Assembly: GCA_029948255.1 (NCBI GenBank)
Contig: JALIZF010001869.1
Span: 930,001 to 994,000 of the forward strand
From: Telmatactis stephensoni
Taxonomy: Eukaryota > Cnidaria > Anthozoa > Actiniaria > Isophelliidae
Length of the DNA: 64,000 bases
Direction: 5' to 3'
Position numbers and translations under genes: made by a program. Shown here one piece after another: positions 24,747 through 57,200 of the stretch. Numbering within the stretch: position 1 is the first letter of the stretch; every line of letters begins with the position of its first letter. Below the pieces are notes generated by a model that saw only the letters and a program-made list of their open reading frames with translations, did not search any database and had not been told where the DNA came from.

Positions 24747-27346
24747 CGGGTGTAGATAAAAGACGGACGCGGACTGCGGACGCGGACTGGCGGACGCGGA
24801 CTGGCGGATATTTTTTAACGAGGGGAAAATATAACTTATCTAATTCATTTATTTATATTCATTTATTTATTCATTTATTCGTTCTTTCCTTTGTTCATTC
24901 GTTCATTCATTCCTTTAGACAAAGATGAATATTTTGTTATATTTTTACATACGTTTCTCATTTGTCATCACTTACAGCCAAAATTGACACAGTCTGGTAT
25001 TTTCTGTGAACCAGTAATAAATTGGACTGATAGAAGAAAGGATAATTAACAAATGAGCAACCATTACAAAATGACTATTACTAAATGCGGTGATTGGCAG
25101 AAAAAAATTATCAGAATATGAAACACGCTCAGCTTCTTTGGAATTCTTTGTATTGTGTGTTTTTTAGTTCATAAAAGAAATACAAATAAATTGTTTTCCT
25201 ATGTTTTTTTTACTTTGATGAAAGCACCTATGAGGACACGAAGGAGCTCGCGAGAGTAGTGGAAACACAAACTGTACCAAATAAGCAAACAAATCAAATT
25301 CTATTTTTAGAACCTTTTATATCTAATATACCCGCGATTCGTTCTCTTATCTCAGCTTCCTTTGGTTTTGTGTAGTTTTGGTTTGTTTTTCAGGTTGTCC
25401 CCCTGAATTTAAAGGAACATCGTATTCATGAAGAATATTAGGAAATGATATGTCGTTTTGTGTGGAAGAAGGCCTAAAACATTTTGAGTATTGTACTCAA
25501 GTATGTTAAGGCCTGGGTTAAAGCCCGACGTAGCTAATCGAACCGTTCGGTAATCGAACTTTATCGAACCCAATCGAACTTAATCGAACGATTGGGTTCG
25601 ATTAGTTCGATAATCGAACACAATCGAACCAAAAACTTTCTGTGCGAGTTCGATTGTGTTTGATTTTCGAACTTTATCGAACCCAATCGAACTCAATCGA
25701 ACACCGTTGAAAAAAACAACTTCACACAAATTTAATACCAAATTTCCACTGAAGCTCCAAGTACAAATGACGAGGATGAAAGCCAAGCAATTGACGAGAA
25801 CTTTAAAACAAATCGGTGTATAGAACACGTTAAAAGAAATGGACGACTATAAAGGAATGGCAGCCGGCGGGATATAGCGCGACGGCTTGTTTGTTTTAAG
25901 ACGGATTCACCGAGGATTCTCATTGCCATTGCCCTTTCGTAACCGGGATAGTAATAAAATTGAAAAAAAGCAATTTTCTTGGTTTACATATTCGTTATTT
26001 GGGGAATCCCGCACTAATGATACTTGTATTACCCCATTTCCAGTCGCTATCTATCCTCTGTTTCTAACAAAATCGAACCTATTCGAACTCAATCGAACTA
26101 ATTGAACTACTCGAATTCAGTCGAACCGTTCGATTAGTTCGATTGCTCAAAAAAAATTGTGAGAGTTCGATTTTGTTCGATTACCGAACTCAATCGAACC
26201 CAATCGCGTGATTGAGTTCGATTAAATTCGATGAAGTTCGATTAATCGAACGTTCGATTTGGTTCGATTAGCTACGTCGGGGTTAAAGGCCAATTACGGC
26301 TAAAAACGATATATTTTTCTTCTGGCATCGTTTTTTGCTCAGTCCTCTCCAAAATGTGCATGGATGCATAACTTCATGACCTTAACATTTTAGGATGGAA
26401 GTTTGGGGATTTGGTGGTCACGTAACCTTGAACCTCACTTCGATACACCTTCAAAATTTGAACTAAAATGGGGTGATGGCTATCATCTGTACTTGAAATG
26501 TCGTGGCATTTTTTCAGTTCTCCCTCTAAGAGGCTCACCATTGCTCATTTATGAGATATAGTATGCAACATAGGTTTACAAGTGAAAACACTCTGCATTT
26601 TTAACTCGCTTTACTTTTTCTAGGCTGTTTTCACTGTATTTCCGGAGTTTCTGAGTTAAACTAGTCTAAATTGTCCTAGTGAAAATACCAGACTGTGTCA
26701 ATTTTGGCTGTAAGTGATGACAAATGAGAAACGTATGTATCGTATGTAAGTGAGTGATAAGTTTTTGGCGTTTCGAATTTTGCTAAAACCTGGTCGGCTT
26801 ATAATAAGTATACACTGATTCTATATAGTTTTCTGGACTCTCGACCTGGTACTGTCGACAGTCTCGACCAAAACCCAAACTCACTTAGCACTTTTGATAA
26901 TAAACTATTGATGGTGGTCTGTTAGCGGAACGCATTGTTGACAGACAAATTATCGCTCAAATGCTTGAGGTTCCTTGAGGCACCAGTGAAACATCTGACA
27001 TTGAACTGTGAATTAATCATTTGCTAAATGGATTTGCAATAAATAGTGTAACGAACACGACTAGCATTTTCATATTTTCAGATGTATCTGTTTTGATTTT
27101 TTAACAGCTAAGTAAAAAGGATTAAACTTACATTGTAATCAAACAAAATATTCATCTTTGTCTAAAGGAATGAATGAACGAATGAACAAAGGAAAGAACG
27201 AATAAATGAATAAATAAATGAATATAAATAAATGAATTAGATAAGTTATATTTTCCCCTCGTTAAAAAATATCCGCCAGTCCGCGTCCGCCAGTCCGCGT
27301 CCGCAGTCCGCGTCCGCAGTCCGCGTCCGTCTTTTATCTACACCCG
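24747..27346. mobile_element. 2.6-kb non-autonomous DNA transposon with long TIRs and an 8-bp target duplication
   Basis: Ends CGGGTGTAGATAAAAGACGG / CCGTCTTTTATCTACACCCG lie directly against CGCGGCGA at 24739-24746 and 27347-27354, an exact 8-bp duplication. The inverted arms run on for about 200 bp through GGACGCGGACTG repeats, an (ATTT/ATTC)n stretch and AAAGATGAATATTTTGTT. A further inner pair (24955-25010 with 26690-26740) extends them, but the right arm has about 400 bp extra between the two blocks. No transposase frame was seen. A second element (25524-26281) is nested inside. Confidence 0.85.
25524..26281. mobile_element. 758-bp nested element with TCGAAC subterminal repeats
   Basis: Terminal inverted repeat CCCGACGTAGCTAATCGAAC (left), mirrored at the right end. 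The flanks are GTTAAAG at 25517-25523 and 26282-26288, readable as a 7-bp duplication or as TTAA plus chance matches. Both subterminal regions (about 25540-25700 and 26070-26270) are packed with TCGAAC/GTTCGA words in both orientations, resembling transposase-binding arrays. The middle is unique sequence without a transposase domain. Confidence 0.85.
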
Positions 27347-27531
27347 CGCGGCGACTCGAGTTTGAAATGTCAGAGTTCGCAGAATACCGAAAAACCGCAG
27401 TAATGCTAAGCTATTATGTATCATGTTACTCCGATTACAATTATGACGTAACTTGGATTCTATATCGGTACTGTTGAGTCTTTTTAGTATCACCTATACT
27501 ATATAACTCGATAAACACATCTAAGAAACGG

Positions 27532-47434
<19,903 letters not shown>

Positions 47435-47685
47435 TTCCTTTGGGAGGAGAACGCGACGGCGATGTATACGCCAGCGATCCTTTATAGCTCTTTATAGCAC
47501 TACGGTTATATCAAAGCGGCACCTCACTTAATTCGTCGTTGCACAGTTCTGTATAAAGGAAGTTTTTGATATTTTTAGTATAAAAGCAGCTGTATCTACA
47601 AACTTGACAATCCAGTGCTAGGACTATATGATAACAAGCAACTTCCTCATTTCAATTTACTCTTCGGACATGCGCACTCATAAAT

Positions 47686-49491
47686 TTAAGGTGGCTGGAC
47701 CCTATTTCGCCAGTGCGCGGGTAGTCGAATTGAAGCGGCTATTAATTGCGTTACAGAATTAAGTTGACCAAACTTTTTACGCACACCTACTACAAATGGA
47801 CCAAATTTTAGAATGATGCTAGTTTGGTTGAAATCGGAGCTTTTTTAACATCGAAATTGTTATACACTGGATTTGAAATTTTGCCAATTTTCTCAAAATC
47901 CAGACCTCGACGAGCAAAACGATTTATGAGACTTTGTAAATCAAATGCTTGTCTATAATGTGAGAGCGTTTAAAGAAATTCTATTAAGCCGATTTTGAGT
48001 AAAAGCGGAGCAATTATTTAACTTTGAAGAAATTTAAAACCGCGGGTGCTCTACTAAATTTATTTTATAACAATGATTTTTCAAAGAAAAGTTGCAATAT
48101 TTTTAGTTATAAATAATACCAAGGCATGGTTCTTTATTCTGTGAATATGTCATCGTATTTGCTATTTTTGATCGCCGTTGAGACGACTGTATGTAAAGCA
48201 CTAAATTGCCGCGTTTATCTCGGAATTTCGACATCCACGTCAATAATACTGTTTCTTGAAAACTAGTAGATCAATTTTTTTTTATTTCTCGATATTAAAT
48301 ATGCAATCCTTTACCAGTAAGGTGTGTAAATTACAAAGGCATTGAAGATTTTTAAGACCATTAAATAATTTTTTAAACATTGCCATATGTGCATCTCTAT
48401 TCTCCGAGTTGTTGCCGGTGTTTGATTCAGGCTTTATGATATGCATGCCTGCATGCGTGTCGCTTTGGCGCCTCGTGCAAAAAAATGCAAATACATGGAA
48501 CTATTAAGTCTTCCAAGTTACCTGGACTGGTGAACTACTTTTTCCTTCGCCTTTTTAGCCTTTAATGTGTTTTCCAGCAATATTTCACTTCTCCGTTTTC
48601 TTTTTGCACAAGGAAATACCATAGTTCTAGAAACTTTAGTAAGAAACTGCTACGTACAGCGTTACTCTGGATATCACTGGCGTGACTTTCCATGTATATT
48701 TGCATTTTTTTGCACGAGGCGCCAAAGCGACACGCATGCAGGCATGCATAATCAAACACCGGCAACAACTCGGAGAATAGAGATGCACATATGGCCATGT
48801 TTAAAAAATTACTTAATGGTCTTAAAAATCTTCAATGCCTTTGTAATTTATACACCTTACTGGTAAAGGATTGAATATTTAATATCGAGAAATAAAAAAA
48901 AATTGATCTACTAGTTTTTAAGAAACAGTATTATTAACGCGGATGTCGAAATTCCGAGATAAACGCAGCAATTTAGTGCTTTACGTACAGTCGTCTCAAC
49001 GGCGATCAAAAATAGCAAATACGATGACATATTCACAAAATAAAGAACCATGCCTTGGTATTATTTATAACTAAAAATATTGCAACTTTTCTTTGGAAAA
49101 TTATTGTTATAAAATTAATTTAGTAGAGCACCCGCGGTTTTAAATTTCTTCAAAGTTAAATAATTGCTCCGCTTTTACTCAAAATCGGCTTAATAGAATT
49201 TCTTTAAACGCTCTCACATTATAGACAAACATTTGATTTACAAAGTCTCATAAATCGTTTTGCTCGTCGAGGTCTGGATTTTGAGAAAATTGGCAAAATT
49301 TCAAATCCAGTGTATAACAATTTCGATGTTAAAAAAGCTCCGATTTCAACCAAACTAGCATCATTCTAAAATTTGGTCCATTTGTAGTAGGTGTGCGTAA
49401 AAAGTTTGGTCAACTTAATTCTGTAACGCAATTAATAGCCGCTTCAATTCGACTACCCGCGCACTGGCGAAATAGGGTCCAGCCACCTTAA
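47686..49491. mobile_element. 1.8-kb TTAA-flanked foldback element
   Basis: TTAA at 47686-47689 and 49488-49491 enclose arms of about 810 bp (47690-48499 and 48689-49487) beginning GGTGGCTGGACCCTATTTCG and ending in its complement, with a spacer of about 190 bp. The terminus GGTGGC is shared with the 1.65-kb element. The arms otherwise look unrelated to it. No transposase. Confidence 0.9.
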
Positions 49492-51279
49492 ATCTCAGTT
49501 ATAAACATTGTACCTTATTAGTATTTTAATATATAGTTAAAATAATGTAGCTACTAATCTTGGCATTAGGATTGCCTCGACGGATTATATCAATGTATTC
49601 ATCAGAAAGTAGATGATATGGGTTTTTCCTTAGACCAACAACCATTTGTATATAATTCTTACCTCATCGATCTAGTTAAAACCAGCTTGACGAGTTAGTG
49701 ACGTCACAACTATTAAATGCTAATTAGTTCGTATAAATACAACTTCCTTGTAATAATGATAAGACACTCACTTGGGACACACTTACACACTTAGGACTAC
49801 AGCAACTCAGTGATCTGGTTTGAGCAGACCTTGAGTACAGAAAACGGTCTGAGCAAGGAAAACCTTCTCTTAAAGCCGTGCTGTCTTAGTAGGGAAAACT
49901 GTCTCCGGGTCAATTGGTTCTGTAAGCCCACAACTATCTTGTATCAAATAAATAACAAATCAGAACAACTGTCTCCACGTTAGTTTAACCAACCAAGTTA
50001 CGACCGAGAGAGAGTTTTTAAAATTCCCTTTTGTCATCATAAACGATTGGATATCATTTAATTAATAAAATTTGCATTCATCATATTGGGTACGATGCAC
50101 ACAAGCACGATGTCTGTACATGCAGACAAAATATACATAGTTTATCTTTTGTTAGATTATATTGCCAATCCTGCATTGGTGATTGACTGACGCGCGCACT
50201 TGCTAACTTAAGAAAAACCGGCTGGCTAAGAAATTTAATTACACCGAGAGTGACGTAATGTCTTAAATCATGAGTGAAAGCCATCACGGTTCGCCATCGC
50301 ATTTCTTACCATAAATTAGTAAGTAAAAGTAAAAGGGAATACATATAAAACTATATAAAATTGACAAAATGAAATCGCATCACGAAAGCCAGATAGTGTA
50401 AGAGGCCTAAGAAAGTATGGCACGAGGTTATCAATTCAAAGGATGTATCCAATCCCGGGGACGATCTGGATACATTCCTTGAATTGATAATGACCAGGAA
50501 TATATACGATATAGAGCGCCTATGAATAACAAGAAAAACGTGTCAAGTATGAAATAAGGGATATTATACACCGAGCTGCAGCAGGCTGGCAAATCAAAAT
50601 GAGAAAATTCTCAACTAAAATCATAAAACTTTCTCATGGGCGCGGGCAATCCAAGTATTTAACAATTACACTGCATATAGTACTAACCATTCCTACAATT
50701 TTGCTTCCACGGGCGGGGACTTTTATGAAGGGTGTTATTTTTACTGGAAAAGCAGCTGTATCTAGAAACTTGACTTTCTAATGCTATATAGGACTATGCT
50801 TGTGTAAACGGTTTGACGTCTTAATGCTCCTAGTGTCAACTTAAGCAGAGACTAGTTTACGTTAATGACTAGGAACGTCCTCATCTCAGCTTACTTATAG
50901 GACTTTTATTAAATATAGTAAACAGGTGAATGTTTGGCCAAGACAAACATTCAGAATTAAGGCACTTTCTACCAGCTAGATCTCGGTTACAGCGTTGTAA
51001 AATGTGTATCTTATAAGTATCTTATAGTTAAAATGTAGCTACTAATCTTGTCGTTCAGTACTGATTGCGTCGACGGATTAATCAGTATTCATATACGTTT
51101 TGCCTTCGATTAACAAACATTTGCATAAATTCTTACATCATCTAGTTAGAACCAGCTTGACGAGCTGTTATGTCATAAGCAGCTATGTCAAAACTATGAA
51201 TACTAATTATATTTTGACTCCCCTTAATGGCATAATACATGTAATTCATTTGGTGCGACCTTAACATAAATTGAAACGG
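49492..51279. other. Spacer between gene A promoter side and gene B 3' end
   Basis: No coding region supported. 49492-49720 and 50970-51170 are diverged direct repeats (shared AAAATGTAGCTACTAATCTT, CAGCTTGACGAG). 47590-47640 likewise resembles 50740-50800 (AAAAGCAGCTGTATCTA). So a block next to gene A was duplicated beside gene B. A small hairpin (TTATCAATTCAA / TTGAATTGATAA) lies at 50431-50490. Confidence 0.5.
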
Positions 51280-54200
51280 TCACGGGATCATTTCCATGAC
51301 TTTGATTTCCTCGTAATACTGATTCCCAGGCCTCTCTCTCCACTCGCTGTCACGTGATTCTTCCTTGGTAGCGTTGTTCATTTCACAAATCTGTGCCGTC
51401 TCGTCATAATTGATGGACGAACATGAACCATGTGACAGACAGACCGATATACATTCATGCATCGATAAATCACGTTCTGTGTTGATCACGTGATTTTCAA
51501 GGGCGTGGTCAGACATGCTTTGAAACATGATTGAAGAATCTCTCAGTCTGGAATCAACTGTAAAGAGATTAAAAACCATTATTACTATACAATTACCGTT
51601 ACAACCAACCTTTCAATAAACCTGTTCTTTTCCATTCTCAAGTTTGAAATACCTGCACAATATCTGGCATTAACACCAAATGCTGTTTTCTTGAATTTGT
51701 AGACGTAGTAACCATGACAACGCCTTATGAATACACTGGTGTTATATTGACAGCAGTTGTCATGCCAACTAAAACACACAGTGCGTTCAACAACACCGTC
51801 TTCTTTACTGGGATGTGTTCCGAGTAGCCAGCCAGGGGCCTGGGTCGAACAGCGTGATGGTGATACGCACGATTCAGGAATCTGTCAAACCAAGACCATG
51901 AACTTATCAATGAACCATTGGGGAAGGAAGGAAGGGAGGGAGGGAAGAAAGAAGGGAGGGAGGCGGGGAGAAAGGAAGAGAGGAATGAAAAAAAAAGAAG
52001 GAAGAAAGGAAGGGAAGGGAGGAAGGGCCGAGGGATGCGAGAATGCATGGGTAATGAAATCACTGAAAAAACTTGAAGGTTTTCGATGCTTGATTCTAAT
52101 TTCTTTAAGTCGAAACATATATCAACTTGGGACGACGTGATGATAGCCTGTGTACAGCCGTTTCCCGACCCGTGGGGGGAGGGGAGGGGGAGAAACTGCT
52201 GTAGACAGGCTACGTGATGAATACATTATTCAAACGAGAAATGAAAGAAGGAATTGCAGCATGGTCCAACGACCACAAAAATGATCCGACCAATGAAATT
52301 TATAGAAATTACTAAGGGCTAGTTTTCACTAGTAACATAAGCTATAAGGAACATACGCAGACTCAGTAAGGCATGCGCAATACTCATTAGCAGTGCTTGT
52401 CTTTTTCACACCAATGCGGATAAATACAATATTGAGTCTGCGTTTGTTGCTTATGCTAATGTAGCTAGTGAAAACCAGGCTTAAAGCTTATCAAACCCAG
52501 ATTACCTGAAGAGTCGATGATTGATCGTCAACAAGACGAAACCAAACGTTTTCATCGATAGAGCTGTCGTTGGATGCTGAGTTACCAGTGACATGAATTG
52601 AGCGGTCTGTTGCTAGCAGGTCTTTGTACTTGGCACACATTCTGTAACTACCTGGATAAAAGCAATTATACAGAATTGTTTTCTAGCTTGATCCTTTGTA
52701 GAATCGTATAGCAAATTGCTAAATCACGCGCTGATTGGTCGAGAAGGATAGTGATATTTTGTGGAATCGAGGGGCTTCCTTTTACGTCCGCATATAAATG
52801 ATTATCAATTTCCAGTTCTTTCTAGTCAAAATTTGGCTAATCCTTTCTATAGAAAAGTGTTTTACTCTTTCATTACACTTTTAGAATAAATTTAGAATAT
52901 TTTCATCTCCAATCATATAATCTTTCGAAAAATATTAAAACAAATACAAACAAAAACTAAAAGGAAAACGATCATAAACAGCCGTGCACCGTCGACAGAC
53001 ATGTTCAGCCCGGTTTTCAACTTACTTTTAAAAGTGTTCTTGCCCTAAAAGATTTGCTTACATATCCAAAGAAGAAAAGGTAAACATGAGTGAATACTTC
53101 AGTCTTTCTAGAGTACTGTATAAGCCAATTTATTATATTTCTGATGAGCAGGAGATGCAAAATCACCACTTCTCAAGCTGGACAAAACCAGTGCCCGAAC
53201 AACATGCCGAAAATCAGTTCAAAGACAAGACAACAATTGATTTTTAGAAAATCTTAACAAAATTAATTGTTCAAAACAGTATTTTCCTTAAGGAAAGTTC
53301 ATTTTTGAGTTTGTTTTAAGCCAAAATCTAGCGAAGTCCTAGCGACTTCAACTCATGCAACTCTCCGTGTCTAGCCACTCTGGTGTCTAGCGTCTCTTCA
53401 TCGAACCTGTGGCCTAAAAACTCCGACAAAGGCATGCTCAAACTAGTTTTTCAAAACATCAAAAGATAAAAAGCTTGATATGAGAGCTATTAAAATTAGA
53501 TAAATGCTTACCGTTTTTCTGTTCAACGGTGTCTCAGTGACTACCAGAGTCAGTGATCCAAACAAAATTTTCCCGGTTCTAGCTGGAACGTCTTGTTTTG
53601 CCGCTCATGAGACAACTCAGACAACTGTTCCTCCAGGATAATTCCCACCGGTGATTCTTCATTTCGATTGCAGTAAAAGAAAGTTTGTTTCGACGTAATT
53701 TGATCAGAAATTTGCTCCTCACGACGAAGCCCGGTTTGCAAAGGTGGTTTTCATTCATGCTTACAGCCTCAACCTGATTCGTCAGTTAGTTTTGTTTGTT
53801 GGCTATGAAATGGCTTCCCGTGCGTTCGCAGCAAAATTGTCAAAAACTAGTATTATTTAACTTTTTTTCTTGTCTGCTATACGATTCAAGGAAAATTCAT
53901 TGGCTGACGAGGGAATTCCACGTTGAATTCACGAGAAAAGCGATATCGCACGAGTCGCGAACCTATAATATCAAAGGCTTTTTTTAAGTAGCATTTCAAG
54001 TGTTAGGGAGGTGATTCACAATTAAGGAGACTCTATTGAATCAAAGCAAAGTGTTCTAAACAATCAGACAGCTCAGCTGCTAGGTAACTATGTAGCTACG
54101 TGCCTTGCTTTTCACGCCACTTAGCTGTAGCCATCGGAAACTAACGAGAGAACTACACCATACACCATGGAGAACTACAATCATAGAGATATTTGTTTCG

Positions 54201-57200
54201 GGCACACATATATATATTTAGCCGCCAGCAGTAGACACCAATAGGATCCTTTCTGAGCAATTGATAGCATATAAGTATCCCCCCCAACTTCATTCAATGT
54301 TCAAGTTGAAGTTCTTTTGTGTATGGATAAAGAACTTGAACTAGAACATTGAATTGGGGAAATTTAGAAGTTCGGTTGTTACGTTGCTTGGAAACTACTC
54401 AACTGCTGAGATACTAGGTTACCAATCGGTTAGGTAATATACTCAATATACAATGGGCACACATTACCTTCCACAATAAACTGGTGAAAGTCTGTTCCAT
54501 GTTTGTTCGTCACCACACATTCCCACACTGATTGGTTTCGTCTGTTTGTTAACGCGCTATTGCTCAACACCAAGTCTGTAGTACTGTTCTGGTGAACTAC
54601 TCCATCTTGTACCCAGGCCACGTAAGGGACTGGATAACCAAATGACTCAGGGCATGTCAGTTTTGGTGATCCCCGCTGAACAAGGACATCTATCGGCACT
54701 ACAGTAGGGTCTTTTGGTTTGTACGGCAGTGTGGCTGTGATTTGAATTGAGTTTCATTTATAAATGATTTATTTCAGTTCTAGTTTTAAAATCATCACGC
54801 AGTTTTAAGTCTACTGGTCCTTTCTTTCTGCGCGTCGTCGAAAAGATGTTACAGAAAACTTACAGTCAAAATCGACCAAAGAATACAAAACGCCTTATTC
54901 TTACTGATTCAGTTGCGTGCCTAGTTCAGTTTGCCAAAAAAGCGATCCATATTTTGCAACTGTTAATTTTCGCATAACATTTATGCACTAGTTCCAAGAA
55001 TAATGGCCAATGGGAAATCAATTGATTAGATTTAGAATAATGCATTTTCTGCTAACTACAACAACTAGCCTTTAAATTCCAAGAGTTTCACACATCCTTG
55101 ACCTAATGAACTGATTTCCGATCCCATGAGCCATTTCGGGCTTACCTTCTACTGGGGGTTCTATGATTATGATCTGGACAAGGTTTTCTCAATAATGTGT
55201 CTAGCCATTTCCCAATCGAGTAAGGGACTAGGTACTTATTTAATGCAATATTAAGAAATAAACACCATAACATGAAAGAGCACATCAAAATATACAAGAT
55301 TATGGAGTTTCAGTGTATTCTGTGGAATATGGACTACATATGTGACGGCCATTCAAATATGTGAAAGATAATTTAAAAATGTATGGTTTGGATGGGCAGT
55401 GTCCCTGCAAATCATACATTCCCTTGTAATTTTATGAATCTTTGAAAGGCTACTACTGTACGTGGAAATATGCCGTCAAATGCAATCAACATTTGGAATC
55501 TTGTATATTTCTATGAGCTCTTTCACGTCATGCGGTGTATTTCTTAATTACATTAAATATATTCAAACTAGTACCCAGTCCCCTACTCGATTGGGAAATG
55601 GCCCGCTCTCCCTCCCTCCCCTCCCCTCTTCTAGACCCAAATATTACCTTTGCTTTCGGAGTACACCTCGACTTCACATAATGTTAAGATCATTGCTGAC
55701 GATGCCAGACGAATATTCAAGTAACGCCCTGCTTTCCTGGGTTTGCAGTAAAACGAAGCCTTTAACAAAGTAGCCATAGAGTGTATCCCTCCACATCTAG
55801 GATTAGCGTTCCCATTATCTGTTAAACTGTCTCCTATAGAAAATACGATCTAGGTCAGCTAACATTGTTATGTAGCCAGAAACTAGTAAATATCGAGCAG
55901 AACGCAGTGTCTGTTTTCTACTTTAGACAGTATTGATTCAGTTTATGTACGTCTTTATTTCGCATCATTCATACATAATTAAACAAGTTAACATATATGT
56001 ACATGCACAAAATAGGGGGAAAATTCACAACTGCTAAGAAGTAAGAGATAGGTGCGTAGGCAGAAATATCTGACATATATATAGGAACTTGACATGATTC
56101 TTATTAATTTTTGCTTGTGTTTGTTTCATCATCATCATCATGATTATATTCTAACAAATTGTTGTAAATTTGTTACTTTTCTAAAATAACGAAAAATGGA
56201 CGAGACTTTCTAATCAACTTACCAACTCGTATCTCTATGTTAACCAGTCTCTGCGGAATCGCAACCCTGTTTACAAGAAAGACTTCAGATACTTGTTGAG
56301 TAGTGCCAAGATCAACACGCCACCAAGGGTTTGTCTCATTAGCTGTGTGTGTACAACTTCCTTGGAAATATCGACCATCTCTGTTACCATCAACTGCACG
56401 TGATGAAACACCTGAACCATGGGTGCTGGATTGTGTAGTGGCCTTATTAAAGGCAAGATTTGCTGTTTAAAAAGAAGAAAAATAACTTAAGTTGAGTATT
56501 GCGACTGTTGTGAATTGATCGAATATTAGCTATATTTGAAGCTGCAGGGAGAATTAACCATCTGAATTCCGTCTCTTCGATCATTACCGTAGCAACAACT
56601 TAAACTACAATATCAGACATACAATAACGTACGTTATTTCATTATACATACTACCTAGCATACATCCTGTCACCATACTACCTAGCATACATCCTGTCAC
56701 CATACTACCTAGCATACATCCTGTCACCATACTACCTGGCACACATCCTGTCACCATACTACCTAGCACACATCCTGTCACCATACTACCTAGCACACAT
56801 CCTGTCACCATACTACCTAGCTACAGTGTCACCCCTGTCACCATACTACCTGGTACACTCCCTATCACCATACTACCTGGCACACTCCCTGTCACCATAC
56901 TACCTGGTACACACCCTATCACCATACTACCTGGTACACACCCTGTCACCATACTACCTGGCACACACCCTGTCACCATACTACCTGGCACACTCCCTGT
57001 CACCATACTACCTGGTACACTCCCTATCACCATACTACCTGGTACACACCTTGTCACCATACTACCTGGCACACTCCCTGTCACCATACTACCTGGCACA
57101 CTCCCTATCACCATGCTACCTGGTACACACCCTGTCACCATACTACCTGGTACACACCCTATCACCATACTACCTGGTACACATCCTGTCACCATACTAC

